A DNA stretch of 64,000 nt from Ornithodoros turicata (GCF_037126465.1 NC_088202.1:132694123-132758122), one strand, 5' to 3'; counted from the first letter of the stretch, positions 1-11,540 are shown. Translations and numbers: made by a program. Notes: generated by a model not told the origin, from the sequence alone.

Positions 1-510
1 CTTCATCAACCGCTTTGTTCGTCTCTCAGTAATGACGTAAGAAGTAAAATAATGACGGAGTCGAGGTGCATCCCTCTTATTATGTCCTCCAATGAGGGAC
101 CACGGCTGCAGCACCGATGCCAAAAAGGCACAAATTATGGAAAACTCACAACAACAAGGTACTTGGAAAAATATCGCGGTACCTTCACTTTAGAAATATT
201 TCCGTCATAATATTTTGTTTTTCGTCTGTGTCTTTCGCCATGGGCTTTCTCTTGCACTGTTCCATTATCTGTCCATGATGCTAGTACCGAGGGTATGGAG
301 GAGTACGTGTCCCATATTTCGAAGCAATGACGCACACGTTTAGGATAAGGGAAACGTTCATGCGAAGACGTATTGAATTTAACATGAATGCCAGAGAGAC
401 GTGATGCCTGCCGATGACCACAGAAATAATGCCAGGACGAATTACGACATTAAACTCCGAGTTGCCAGATTTCTCTACTTTGAGCCAAATTGGTTACTGT
501 CTGGCTGTCT

Positions 511-568
511 TTGCGCCCCATGGCGATGAATCTCCCCATTCGTCATCTCAGAATAAAGTTGTTGTTTT
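511..568 (+). mobile_element. I-clade LINE 3' tail, short 5'-truncated copy
   Basis: The sequence GGCGATGAATCTCCCCATTC followed by an AATAAAGTTGTTGTT end matches the last bases of the element at 6736-11163. Only about 60 bases remain, as expected for extreme 5' truncation during target-primed reverse transcription. Confidence 0.7.
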
Positions 569-826
569 GCGCCGAGTTGAGTTTGACTATAGAAGAAAAA
601 AAAGATATTGAATTCGTCACTGACGAATTCTACTACTCCCACAAAGGAAATGAAATGAATGAAAGGAGAAAGAAAACGGGAAAGATGAAAAGGTAAAAAG
701 ACATCATCCCTCCCAGTCACCGAACTGTACGTGCACATGCGTAGCTACATCCCATTGAAATGAACTCAATTGCAAGAAACTAACAGGAACGGGAAACTCG
801 AGGACACATGCCTATAGAATGCGGTC

Positions 827-1260
827 CTAAAACACAGATTCCATCCCACTGCTCAGTATAAAGTTGGCAACCGCTGACAACGCCGCATCTCTCTTCCCGG
901 GTTCCCATACACCCAGCACCTTGACGATATCGAAGGTTCTATTGTCCAAGCGGTCTAGAGGAGACTTCAATGTAGCCCATTGGGATGCATATCTTGTGCA
1001 GTTCGTAACGATGTGTTCCGTGTTTTTCACAGATGCACACACGGGACAGTTTGGTGAACTAGCCCAGCCGACTGTATGGAGAAACTGTTGACCACACGGA
1101 ACGTTAAGGCGAAACCGATGCAAAAGTGTTTGTGTAGCTCGCGGTATACCGGACGCAACACGGAATTTCAGTGCCGGGTCAATGTGATGAAGTAAGGATG
1201 ACCGCCTGTCGACTTGTAACCATTGCCTTCTGCATATGTCTTCTGCAAGCAATGCGCCGA
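827..1260 (-). pseudogene. LINE ORF2 C-terminal remnant (I-clade-like)
   Basis: A 141-codon open frame ends at 827. It contains CPVCASVKNTEHIVTNCTRY, the CxxC...H...C knuckle found at the end of I/Jockey-type ORF2 proteins, preceded by the usual basic helix region. A stop lies just upstream, and no RT or RNase H domain is left. It is more diverged from the 6.7-11.2 kb element than the other copies in this window, so it is either old or another family. Confidence 0.75.
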
Positions 1261-4200
1261 AATTTCGAGAATGGCGACTAACTCGGCTATTTTATTTTCT
1301 GGCTACCTTTGTGGTCACTTCTTCGCGCTGCAGTTGAGACTCGTGTGCCCGTATGTCGGAGTAGTTTTCAACGTGCACCACATAATGCCGTGTACGCGCA
1401 TTGTGTTCTATACTGTTTCCCTTGACGATCCGCCTTTTCCCAGTCAGTACGATGTCCCTCGGGCTGTTGGCTTGCGTTTTAGCATTCGTGGAAGAGTCTT
1501 TCATTCAATGTATGACGCCTGCGCACCACTGGTTACATGCAAGGGGAATTGACTACTTTTGGCTACTTTCTCACAGCGCGTTGGCGACTTTTCAGGATTT
1601 TGACGTGGCAACCCTGATTAAGCTCAACGCTGGCCACATGGCTTTCGTTGCGTTGTCTTGAAGGCCTTCGACTTTATGCGATTCAGCGAAACGCCGTGGC
1701 GTCCATGGTATCGCCTCCAATGGCCGATGTTTTTGCGAGCGACCATTATTATAACGAATTTCGAGGGGTCAACTGTAACCCCATGACTAGCAACGAATAA
1801 AATCTGGCTATGCCGCGAAGTAATCGCAGAATCGGGGTTGCGTAGGCACGCAACACACCAGTCAAAATAAGATAATAATAGGGCGGATTCTCAATGCGTG
1901 AAACAACTTAAGTACCTCAGCGCCACTGAACACCCACAACGGCCAACTGCCCATAACATGAGTGCTGTGCACAATAAAAGGAGGCCATAATCACCCTTTC
2001 CCTCCAAGACTGCTCCTAGAATAGCTGCTGCAAGCTAGTCGTGGTTACATTTCGCTATGGCTCATACAGCAACAATAAATAAATTGTGCCTGTGACATGA
2101 ATTGATACTCCGCTGGAGAGCAGAGTTTCTTATCTGTGTGCATGCGTGTTTCTTCCGGTCTTCGGACATGCCTTCGGACTTCCCCATCGATGCGGCGCCC
2201 TTTCCGGCAGGCAGACCGCCTTTCACCGTAAACGGCACGCGACGCCATCATGCATACAATTCCATGGAAAAAAAAATCATACACACAAAGACAAAATCCG
2301 CAATACGGATGCAACATAAGCCGGGGAAGGACAGCCGGTCCAGTGCTGTTGCTAGAAGAATGATTAGAAGCGGTACTGTGGCTAATGACCCCCGAGCCTG
2401 GGGGGCCAATGTGGGCAAGGATGCATCCGTCTCATGCATTTGTGTCCTTCTTTCTCAGCAGCGTTCCACAGACTCAGGCAAATGTTACCCGTGGAAGTAG
2501 GATCTCATTTTATGCTTATCTGCGTTCACAGAAAGCCATATAACGAGAATCGTCGAAGGCCGTATTTCTTATTTCAAGTCAAATCAAATACCAAGTGCGA
2601 GGCCATTTCAGTTTTATATCAACTGTGGAATGCACGCTCACTCTTTACGCGTTGCGACAGGTATATAACGATCTCCAGCCCAACACAAACAGGCTTGAAA
2701 GACAAACGAGCTCTGCTTGGGCACTAAGTCGAATAAGGACACATCCACGAGTTTAATACGCAAACATGTCTCGGAATCCTGACTTTAGTACAATTCGCAT
2801 GAGTGCAGAAACAAGGGTAGCTCTTTCCGGCATTGATCCATTCTGCTGGCGCACATCTCGTGATCAATGCGGTCACTGCAGGAGTCGCAGCGATACATCA
2901 ATAGTCGCTCGCTGGACATCAGTCTCCCTCGATGAAAGGATTCCGGCAAGATGCACTAATGGCACCAAGGGGATGGAAGTGTGAGAGGCTAAAGGGCGAG
3001 ACCTCTGGTTGAGCGACCGTCAGATCCGCTAATTTTTGTCGTCCTAACGTTAAATGGCGTGAAACGCTCCTGAAACGAAATTAGATTCTGCGGTTTCGCG
3101 TTTTACCCAGAGCGTAGCATAGTCGAGCAGTAGAAGCATAACAGCACGGTGCCGTCATAGAAAACTACAAAGCTTACATGCAGGCCATGCACGACATCCA
3201 AGTAGTGAATTGAAAGAACGTCTTTCGTCGTCGTGTGATGCATACACGCATAGAATGTACATGCATACCATTTCGCAGACTGCTTTAAACTTGTCACGTC
3301 TCACGCGAACAGCGATTTTTTTATAGGACACGTTGTCTTCGCTGAGTTTGAGAGGATAACTTTAGTGCTGTCTTCCCGGAAGCGTGAAGGGAATGTAAGT
3401 AAATTTTGACACAGGGATGAATAAGAATATCTACTTTTTACGCGAACATCTGTATGGTACTCTCTCTGCTCCGGCTTTATATCTTCTTAACAGGGAAAGG
3501 TCCTGGAGCAGACAGTCAACAGGCGGTCCAATATTGTCTCTTGGGTTTATTTGAATGCCCACGTTCGCCATGGGTTGGATCAACATGTCAACGATGGCCT
3601 GCTTTATTACTATTGTAGCGAGGCTTATTGGATTGCCCACATCCGATCTGTGAACTGCGGCTGTCGATGAACGTGCAGAAACGAAAGAGTCACACGCGCG
3701 TCCCCCCAAAAAATAATACGATGGACTATCTTCTTGTGATGCGTACCCAGTGTCTTGTCGTCATCACCGTCTTTTATCGGTTTCCGCAACAGTTGTTTTA
3801 CAAGTATCGACTCGAAGTACACCCTCTCTCCATTGTATGATCTTGAACGCGTTGTATGATCTTGGGAATTCCGGCAGGGAGGCCTACAGGGTCTGTGGCT
3901 TGAACGTAAGTAGCTACTGTCTTTAAGAAAAGTAGAAAATCACGCAAACCCGCGAGGAAATGTTTAGGAAAAAGCCTCTGGACGAAAGACGTCGATACTT
4001 GGAACAGAGATTATTCCACTTCTGTTCACCGTCTTCATCATTGACGGGGTATCTAAATGATTAGGGAAGACGTGTTAGAGCCTTAAAGGGTTCGTGGTTA
4101 TTATAGGTGAGCAACATGTGAGGATGGGTAAAATCCAAATACGCTCTTGGCAACTGAGGTAAACAACCTGCGTCCTCGAGGCGTTGTCTTGGGGGGCGGA

Positions 4201-4310
4201 TGTGGGTTAGGTGAATGAATATATGGTTACACCAAAGCAGGTTAGAAAGACAAGGAGGTTAGCAGTTATGTGGGGAAGGTTTCCGAAGCGGTTATGTGGG
4301 GAGGTGTGGG
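1261..4310. other. No gene recognised
   Basis: I see only short open frames without family motifs or a coherent exon series. The stretch is of ordinary composition, with a few A/T homopolymers and no clear target-site duplications. Confidence 0.5.
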
Positions 4311-4314
4311 GAAG

Positions 4315-4520
4315 GGTTTTCTCTCTGTCTCTGTGTTCCACGACTTACATATTATGAAAATTAGCGGCAGCGGAGAAAGATTCCGCCGCTACCTATATTG
4401 GTTGCGGAAATACTTATTCCGTTACCAATGTAAAATGCAGCGGGATCGCTACTCCGCTACTGAGAAAAGTAATGAATATGGTAGCGAGCTAGTCGTAGCG
4501 CCGCTGTATGTACAACACTG
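4315..4520 (+). repeat. Interspersed repeat, copy 1 of 2
   Basis: Shares the pattern TCTGTGTTCC, a TATTATGAAAATTAGCGG block, GCGGAGAAAGA and GGGATCGCTACTCC with 13570-13780, in the same order and orientation. It has no coding capacity. Probably a non-autonomous DNA element. Confidence 0.6.
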
Positions 4521-5140
4521 TCATAAACTTTCCTCCCGCGTCTTTTAGACAGTGAAGGCTACCAGGAAGTTATAGTAATAACGGCCCTCGGTCCACAGTA
4601 ACAGAACTTTAATTACTTCTTAAATGACACACATACTTAAATGGGATGATGACGTGCCTCTTAAATGAACGAGGCATCATACACAGCAAATCCTATATCT
4701 ATCATCCACGATGGAACGGTGAAGAAGAACGCTTTAACCGTTGCCCAAAGGATTAGCGTCCACATTAGTGACGTCCAGTTTCGTTACCTCTCGTTTCCAG
4801 ACGAAAAGCACACGAAACCGAATGTACCACACATGCGGCGTTTTTATGACCCTCTGTGTTAAGCAGACAATAACGTTATAATGTTAAACAACAACGTATA
4901 CTGCTCTCTGTTTTAAGTATCTACACGGTCGTGTTTAATGAAAATAAGGCCAATGTCAATATAAACTGAACTGCCACTCGGACCGTCGCACAATAAAGCA
5001 CAGTGACAAACATCTATTAACCGTGTGAACGATTGGGAGTCGCTCATTATTTAAATAAATATTCAAATATGTTTCGTAAAAAAAAAAGAAACATAATATC
5101 TAAAACAGGGCGCTGTCTGCATTAAAATGGGTACTACCCA

Positions 5141-5494
5141 TTTTGGACCTTCAGTGGACACCTTTTAGACACATTTTAGAGAAACCTTTTAGACAGTGGA
5201 CAACCTTTTAGAGAAAAATCTGCCGCGGAAGCGGGTCGTTTGTTGTTGTAATTAATTGGTTTCGGTTTACATATTTTGTCGCGGCTCGTCGCGGTGAAGC
5301 GCAAAAGGACGTGATTCATTGTTGTACGGACATAATTCATTGGTGGATAAGGTAGTGGAGGGGCATCCTTTTGCGCTTCACTGCGACCAGCCGCGACAAA
5401 AATATGTAAACCGAAACCAATTAATTTCTGCAACAGATGACCCGCTTAGGTGGCAGATTTTTCTCTAAACTATGTCCACTGAAGGTCCCAAAAG
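5141..5494. mobile_element. Fold-back element with long inverted arms
   Basis: The ends read TTTTGGACCTTCAGTGGACA and TGTCCACTGAAGGTCCCAAAA. The arms continue inward through AAAAATCTGCC, AATTAATTGGTTTCGG and GCGAAGCGCAAAAGGA-type blocks. The left arm carries an extra tandem of CCTTTTAGACA-like units. No open frame of note; TSD not clear. Confidence 0.75.
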
Positions 5495-5659
5495 GAGTGT
5501 CGAACCGAAACGTTTTTCGTTCCGGTTCTATCATAAACGGTCCGGTACCGGTCCTGCTCCGGAGCAAAAAAATAACGGTTCATACCGGTTTTAACCGGTT
5601 CCGCTTCTGGCGGGCATATTCATTCCCAGAAAAAAAAAATCAATGTTGCAAAATGTAAC

Positions 5660-6281
5660 CCCGTTTATTCCGCATACATGGTATTTAATAGTACTAGGCA
5701 CCTGTGATGTGATGTGATAGAAAAAGCAACAGCTGTGAGATTGGTAGCTCCTGGTTCCTGTAGGTGACTGTCTGTTCAAATAGGCTTTCTCATGATACAG
5801 ACGGACTTGTTTGTCGTGATGTCATACGTAAAGTAGTTTCCTGCTGGATTGGTGCGATCGCGTCCCATCCGAATGTCTGTTGCTGCTTCCTAGCCAGCAA
5901 GCACCACCGCACGAGTACGACGCAAATCGAAGAACACCTTCACTCACGAACGCGCTCGACGGCTCCGTTTCCTTTTCTTCGTGTACTGTCCACTTCGCTC
6001 GTATTTGCCCTCGCGAATACGTAAATGTATTCAACTTCGCTGCTCTCAGACAAGGGACGCGTTGGGCGACATTACCGATAGAGAAGCCGTTACGCAGCCT
6101 CCTAGGGTCGCTGTTTAGTTGAGGAGAGTTTGGGTACGGCACATTGGTAGAGAGTCACAGCCAGTCACATGTACCTCTAAGTCTCTGTGCGCGAACGATA
6201 AAACATTACGAATGGAGTCTAACGGTCATAGTATACCGACATACATTCCACTGTAACTGTAACCCTCGTAAAGTATCCATG
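5660..6281. other. No gene recognised
   Basis: Open frames on both strands overlap one another here without any domain signal. Nothing beyond ordinary sequence is seen. Confidence 0.4.
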
Positions 6282-6724
6282 AGCCAGGGAAGGCTAACGG
6301 TAATGGTAACAGAAATAGAAACGGTATATTACCGAAATTGGAGATGGTAACGGAAACGCATACCACGGTCTTCCATTACCGGAAACAGAAACGGAAATTA
6401 TCACCGGGAATTCGGGTAATGGCTATTACTGTTGTGCGATGACATCTCAGTGACTCTTCATTTCATTTTTGTATTTTAATGACTCCATTCGTTGTAATAC
6501 TCTAAATACTACACGAGAGCACGGAAACAAAGCGCAGTATTTGATATAGAGGGCGCATCTCTCACTTACCTACTCGTGACATTACCTACCTACACAATAT
6601 CACACAACATAGACTCCACGCACTCTACTCCACCACAGCATGAGGATGACAGCCTATGATTTTTTTTTAATTTTTTTTGTTACTTTCTTCGTTTCACCGT
6701 GGCTATGGCACTATTGTGTACTAC

Positions 6725-6735
6725 TGTGTACTACT
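6725..6735 (+). repeat. Target-site duplication, left copy
   Basis: TGTGTACTACT directly precedes the first LINE base and recurs exactly at 11164-11174 after the LINE tail. The target itself holds a partial tandem of the same word just upstream. Confidence 0.85.
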
Positions 6736-6737
6736 TC

Positions 6738-7426
6738 CTCCCCGAATTGCCCTTGGGTTTCAGACCTTCACAGTCCAAGAGTATATAGAAGGCCCCATGC
6801 AGTGTTATAACTGCCAACGATTTGGCCATATTGCACGAAATTGCCGAGGTTCTACACGGTGTGGCATCTGCGCCGGACCTCACCGGAGATCAGACTGCAA
6901 CAATAAAAGAGAGCCAAAGTGTGCTAACTGCAAATCCAGCCATCCCGCATCATTTTCTTTATGTCCTGTCAAGACCGCCGCCACCAAGAGGCACCAAGAC
7001 CGAACCCTACGACTTCCGTCTGATGCTCCTAGGGATGCTAGTGCCACACTCCCGTCTCGTACAAATGCACAAGAATTTCCTGCACTACCTCCTCGATCTG
7101 CACCAGGTAAACGAGGGTCGCTGAACACAGTCGCGGCTACGCCTCTCACAAGCGCACCGCCTCCTCGTCCATCAAGACAGATTACAAACACTTACGCCAG
7201 TGTGACGGAACCAGCACCCTCATCAGCCCCCCAATATATGCCTCCTCTGGGACTCTTCTCAGCGGTACTCGCTGCCCTTAAGGCCATTGTCTCTGCTTTT
7301 CCTGGTGCGTCGCAACTGCCCGAGGTTCAAGCGCTTCTGGCACTGGAGGCATTATCTTCGCATCAGCATGACGGAATTGTAAAAAAAAGCCCTGGCCATG
7401 CAGTGGAATCCTCGAAGCCTGCGTAA
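6738..7426 (+). pseudogene. ORF1 (gag-like) fragment with CCHC zinc knuckles
   Basis: The open frame continues out of flanking DNA into the element, so its upstream Met is not the native start. Within the element it begins with a PPRIALGFQTF-type lead, then CYNCQRFGHIARNC (CCHC), CGICAGPHRRSDC and CANCKSSHPASFSLC, giving three knuckles in a row. A Pro/Ser-rich tail follows. ORF1 proteins of this clade bind the element RNA. The frame ends at 7426 and overlaps ORF2 by 29 bases. Confidence 0.85.
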
Positions 7427-10343
7427 CGAGCTCCCAGATTTTAAATCACATCTCCAACAGTACAAGTTCCCTTTCATAGCTATATGCGAACACGGCATGG
7501 ATTGTACTCATCGTGTTAGTGGATACACAATCTATCGCTCTCATCATTCACCTGAGAGTAGAGCAGCGCTATACGTTCGCAATGACCTCGTTGCTGCACC
7601 CATCGGCTCAGTTTGTCATCGCTCTTATGATTACGTCACATGCAGGATCCGCCTTGGCCCCATGCTGTTAACGGTCGTCAGTATCTATATCCGTCCCGCG
7701 GTACAGGTCCCGTGGAGTGACCTTGACCGCTTACTTGGTTCTCTGGAAGCCCCGGCGCTTGTGCTAGGGGACTTCAATGCACATCACTCGGCCTGGGGAA
7801 GCCGAAGGACGGACAGTAGGGGAAGGAGGTTGTTAGAGGCAATGGAGAATAATAACATGTGCCTGCTGAACAACCGCGAGCCCACTTACATGCGATCCCC
7901 ACGGTCACTTGATGTATTGGACCTCTCGTGGTCCTCAACCGACATGATTCGCCACTTGTCGTGCGCTACGGACGTCGACACTAGAGGTAGCGATCATTTT
8001 CCTCTATATATTTCGCACGACAGACTGCCCCTCTCAGCCACTGCTGGACTGATTTCTTTCACAAACTGGAGACGTTTTCGTGAGGGCCTCAGAACATCTG
8101 TGCACACCGGTATGTCCCCAGAGGCTCTCTCTCAAGCAATTACCCGCGGTATTCAGGACGCGGTGGTCATGTCTAAAAGGGTAACAGGCCATATCGGCCA
8201 TTCCCCCGCTATTAATCACCTTAGAGCATTACGCCGCCGAGCAGAAAGAACGGCTCGTCGGACAGGGCAACTTACGGACATTGTGGAATACCGCCGGATG
8301 AAAGCTAAAGTAACACGAGAACTGAAAAACGAGGATAGGAAGCGTTGGCGTAACTTTTGCCACCACCTTTCACCGTTCGATCCGGCCACGAAGATATGGC
8401 GGACAATCCGTTCTCTGAAGGAGGCGCCCCCTCAAAAGAATCCTCTCGCGGCCTTGGCTCTCGTTCAGCGTGTAGACGAGAACACGCTTGCGACGGACTT
8501 CTGTGTGGTACTAACGACTCCGGCGGCTGCCTCGACCACGCCCCTACACCGCAGTTTTGTCCACAGTTTGACGGCTGAACTTCACCACGACTGGCCCCGT
8601 CCCCCGGAAGTTATGGACCGCGACTTCACACTAATCGAGCTAAAGGCAGCGTTGAAGCTTGTGAACGCCAGCTCGTCCCCTGGGCCCGATAAAATCACCT
8701 ATGCCGCCCTACGAAACCTTGACGGGCGGTCACTCCAAGCTCTCCTTCATGTCTATAACACGTCTTGGCAACAAGGATCTTTACCACATACATGGAAGCA
8801 GGCCTTGGTTGTTCCCATCCTGAAACCAGGCAAGCCCCCAAATGCCCTATCCTCCTTTCGTCCGGTGAGCCTGACAAGCTGTATGGGGAAACTGATGGAG
8901 AGAATGGTTCTGCATCGCCTCGACTGGTGGCTCGAAAAACGACGTGCGTTCCCTCACGAAATGGCTGGATTTCGTCGCCACCGAAGCTCCATGGATCCAG
9001 TTCTCGACCTAGTCTCTACAGTTCAACATGCTCGAGCCCATCGACGGATCGTCCGATCGGTCTTCCTCGACATCAAGCGCGCCTATGATACCGTCTCGCA
9101 CATTTGTGTGCTACATGCCTTGCGCTCGTTTGGAGTATCCGGTCGGCTCTTCATCTGGCTCCAAGACTTCCTTACGGACCGAACTGTCGCTGTCCGTACG
9201 TCTCAAGGCCAAAGCCCTCAGCATCCTGTTCCCCAAGGAGTCCCCCAAGGAAGCATTCTCAGCCCGACACTGTTTAACGTGGTGATGGCCGGCCTACAAT
9301 CAGTAATTCCTCGCAAAGTGTCGTTCTCCGTGTATGCAGATGACGTCGCCCTTTGGACAGTAGGAAAATCACGCCCGGCTCTCCAGCGCCGCCTGCAGCT
9401 CGCTTTAAACAATATCCATACGTACCTGACGCACCTCGGGATGGACCTTTCACCCGAAAAGTGTGTCGAGCTCCCTTTCACGCGTAAAGCTATGGCCAAT
9501 TTCCCACTTTGGCTTGGCTCAAAGAAGCTAGAACCAGTACGCTTTCACCGCTTCCTTGGCGTGATAATCGACTCGGACTTGCGCTGGGCTCGGCACATTA
9601 AACACCTTGAAACTAAAGTGCAGCGATGGCTCCCCGCAATCCAACATCTTTCTGGCCCAGGATGGGGCTGTGATCAGCGTTCCCTGCTCGCGGTTCACGC
9701 GGCATTGGTGAGGGCAACTGTGCTTTACAGCCTTCCTATTCTGCACAGGATATCAACAACTTCATTAAATACGCTTCGGTCCCTGTTTGCTCGAAGCCTT
9801 CGTCGATGCCTCGGAGTTCCCAGAATGGCTGAAACACGACAAGTACTGGCTGAAGCTGGTGAGCTCCCGCTTGAAGTTCTCCGTGAACGGGAAACGGCTC
9901 GGCACTACCTCCGTTTGCGTGCTCACATTCCCCGCCACCCGCTACTCAGGAAAATTCGATACCGCCCTGGAAGCGACTTCTATCGAGTAGCGCAGAGGAC
10001 ACGCCAGACTCTCACTGGCTTCATAACTAAGGACACTATACCGCCGGAAGCCCCCTGGTCTCTCCCGGTACCGCCCACGTTTGTACGCCTCCCAAACCTT
10101 CTGCAAAGAAGAGATCAGGTCCCCCCTCAAGTCCTCCGAGCCCATTTTCATGCTCTGGTAGACGAGAAGTTTTCTACGTTTACGGCAGCATATACTGATG
10201 GCGCATCCCGAAACAACAAGTCCGCCTCAGCCTTCGTCATTCCATCCGAAGGCGTCGTGCACGGAAGACGCCTTTCACATCCAACCTCCTCCACAGCTGC
10301 GGAACTCTATGCCATCCTTTTTCTTTCTACAACACATCGCTGA
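7398..10343 (+). CDS. ORF2: APE endonuclease, reverse transcriptase, start of RNase H
   Basis: 981 codons from an ATG inside the end of ORF1. The endonuclease spans about residues 1-215: QWNPRSL at the start, catalytic Glu in AICEHG (about 31), LGDFNAHH (about 123) and SDHFPLY (about 198). The reverse transcriptase spans about 420-720: SSPGPDKITY, FLDIKRAYDT (about 555), GVPQGSILSPTLFN and catalytic YADD (about 645). RNase H begins at YTDGAS (about 931) and reaches AAELYA, then a frameshift leads to an early stop at 10343. The protein nicks DNA and copies the RNA at the nick. Activity is unlikely without the rest of RNase H and a complete ORF1. Confidence 0.92.
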   Translation: MQWNPRSLRNELPDFKSHLQQYKFPFIAICEHGMDCTHRVSGYTIYRSHHSPESRAALYVRNDLVAAPIGSVCHRSYDYVTCRIRLGPMLLTVVSIYIRPAVQVPWSDLDRLLGSLEAPALVLGDFNAHHSAWGSRRTDSRGRRLLEAMENNNMCLLNNREPTYMRSPRSLDVLDLSWSSTDMIRHLSCATDVDTRGSDHFPLYISHDRLPLSATAGLISFTNWRRFREGLRTSVHTGMSPEALSQAITRGIQDAVVMSKRVTGHIGHSPAINHLRALRRRAERTARRTGQLTDIVEYRRMKAKVTRELKNEDRKRWRNFCHHLSPFDPATKIWRTIRSLKEAPPQKNPLAALALVQRVDENTLATDFCVVLTTPAAASTTPLHRSFVHSLTAELHHDWPRPPEVMDRDFTLIELKAALKLVNASSSPGPDKITYAALRNLDGRSLQALLHVYNTSWQQGSLPHTWKQALVVPILKPGKPPNALSSFRPVSLTSCMGKLMERMVLHRLDWWLEKRRAFPHEMAGFRRHRSSMDPVLDLVSTVQHARAHRRIVRSVFLDIKRAYDTVSHICVLHALRSFGVSGRLFIWLQDFLTDRTVAVRTSQGQSPQHPVPQGVPQGSILSPTLFNVVMAGLQSVIPRKVSFSVYADDVALWTVGKSRPALQRRLQLALNNIHTYLTHLGMDLSPEKCVELPFTRKAMANFPLWLGSKKLEPVRFHRFLGVIIDSDLRWARHIKHLETKVQRWLPAIQHLSGPGWGCDQRSLLAVHAALVRATVLYSLPILHRISTTSLNTLRSLFARSLRRCLGVPRMAETRQVLAEAGELPLEVLRERETARHYLRLRAHIPRHPLLRKIRYRPGSDFYRVAQRTRQTLTGFITKDTIPPEAPWSLPVPPTFVRLPNLLQRRDQVPPQVLRAHFHALVDEKFSTFTAAYTDGASRNNKSASAFVIPSEGVVHGRRLSHPTSSTAAELYAILFLSTTHR

Positions 10344-11055
10344 TTTTCCACCCCGGGAATGGGCAGTCTTTACAGACTCCAAATCTGCACTTCAAGCAAT
10401 TGAAACTTCCGGCATACGAGGCCCATCCGCACCCCTAGTCACCGACGTGTTAATGGCTTACCACACTATCTACGCCGCAGGCCACAGGCTAGTTCTCCAG
10501 TGGGTTCCAGCCCATTGTGGTGTCGTGGGGAACGAGCAGGCCGACAGCGCCGCAGAAGCAGCACTCTCGTCTCGGAACCGGACCCGTATTGTTCTGCTCA
10601 GAGGAGACTGCCGTTCAATTCTGCGACGTCTAGTGACACCCCTGGCTTCCCGCCAACGGACAACCGACATTCTTCCCCCCTCTATGTTGAACAGAGTTGA
10701 TCCCATGCTCGCTTTCCGCATGCCACGAAACACATCTCGTCAGGATGCTGCATTAATCCACCGCATGCGCCTCGATGTGGCCTTTACAGCTCAGTGGCGT
10801 TACCGCTTGAGACAAATTGATTCTCCCACCTGTTGCCACTGTGGTGCTCTTGAGGATCTGGAGCACATTCTTCTTCATTGCCCTCACTACGAACCTTCCC
10901 GAATCACACTCTCCGAGTCTCTTCGTCAGCTGGACTCTCGCCCTTTCTCCCTACCGAAATTGCTTGGTCCCTGGCCCAATCCAGCCCAGCAACGCTCTGC
11001 GCTCAAAGCTCTTCTGACATTTCTGGACACCATCGGACTTCGATCGTTATTGTAA
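10318..11055 (+). pseudogene. ORF2 continuation in the +1 frame (RNase H rest, zinc knuckle)
   Basis: After a one-base shift in the T-rich stretch near 10315-10326 the frame resumes with a helix, FTDSKSALQAIE, WVPAHCGVVGNEQAD and AAEAALSS, the remaining RNase H acidic residues and the His loop. The end contains CCHCGALEDLEHILLHCPHY, a CxxC...H...C knuckle. The stop is at 11055. Either a real indel or an assembly error would explain the break. Confidence 0.88.
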
Positions 11056-11145
11056 AGGGGCTCGTTATTTTATTCCCCCCATTCCACCAAGCACTGGGTA
11101 GAGTATCGCCTGTTGCGATGAAACTCCCCACTCTCCAAGGCCGAA

Positions 11146-11163
11146 AATAAAGTTGTTGTTGTT
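11146..11163 (+). terminator. LINE 3' end: AATAAA and TTG repeats
   Basis: AATAAA is followed at once by GTTGTTGTTGTT-type repeats in place of poly(A). Simple-repeat tails are usual in the I group. The same end occurs at 511-568 and 18557-18606 on the plus strand, and reversed at 30043 and 42497. Confidence 0.75.
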
Positions 11164-11540
11164 TGTGTACTACTGAGAGCGTCCGCCTATGAATGCGACA
11201 TTGGATGAAGGTTAGCCCATCTTGGGATGCAGGACTCAGAGTGACTGAAGACATGTTCCTACACTTCTTTAAAAATCGTGTAAGATGTGCGCATCCCAAC
11301 GACGTAAAATTACTCGTGTAGTGTGTACGCGTGACTCCGAAGCAACACTTGCGCAAAACAGGATGGTGACAGAGCCGAACGAGCTGTCCTCCCGCAGCTC
11401 TGTAACAGCCGTTCCATTACCGGAAACAGTAACGGAAACGAAATTAAAAGCTGGTATCAGAAACGGATAACGGAAAAGAAAATATAGCAGTAACGAAAAT
11501 GAAAACGGTAACGAAAATACGTCCGTTATCCTTCCCTGTC

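Larger units (their letters stand above)
6736..11163 (+). mobile_element. I-clade non-LTR retrotransposon, 5'-truncated
   Basis: A 4428-bp insertion bounded by the 11-bp duplication TGTGTACTACT. It carries the 3' part of a CCHC ORF1, a nearly complete ORF2 (APE endonuclease, reverse transcriptase, RNase H, zinc knuckle) and a short 3' UTR ending AATAAAG(TTG)n. An APE endonuclease with an RNase H domain is typical of the I group. The 5' end is lost within ORF1, so this copy has no promoter or complete ORF1. The exact duplication and nearly open ORF2 suggest a recent insertion. Five shorter relatives of its 3' end occur in this window. Confidence 0.92.
6282..11540. mobile_element. Old hAT-type non-autonomous element split by a LINE
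   Basis: The left part starts CCAGGGAAGGCTAACGG and the right part ends GTTATCCTTCCCTG. Both are full of the GGAAACGGTAACGG pattern seen in the complete element at 60473-61182. The flanks TCCATGAG and TCCATGAC look like a decayed 8-bp duplication. Removing the LINE insertion leaves about 820 bases of element. Calling both halves one element is an inference. Confidence 0.55.

Noticed and set aside
3431..3709. Minus-strand frame faintly resembling the last exon of the SLC13-like gene
   Set aside because: The acceptor phase does not match, no sequons or clear terminal helix are present, and there are no neighbouring exons.
6677..6735. Upstream ATG of the ORF1 frame
   Set aside because: It lies in flanking DNA before the target-site duplication, so it is not the native ORF1 start.
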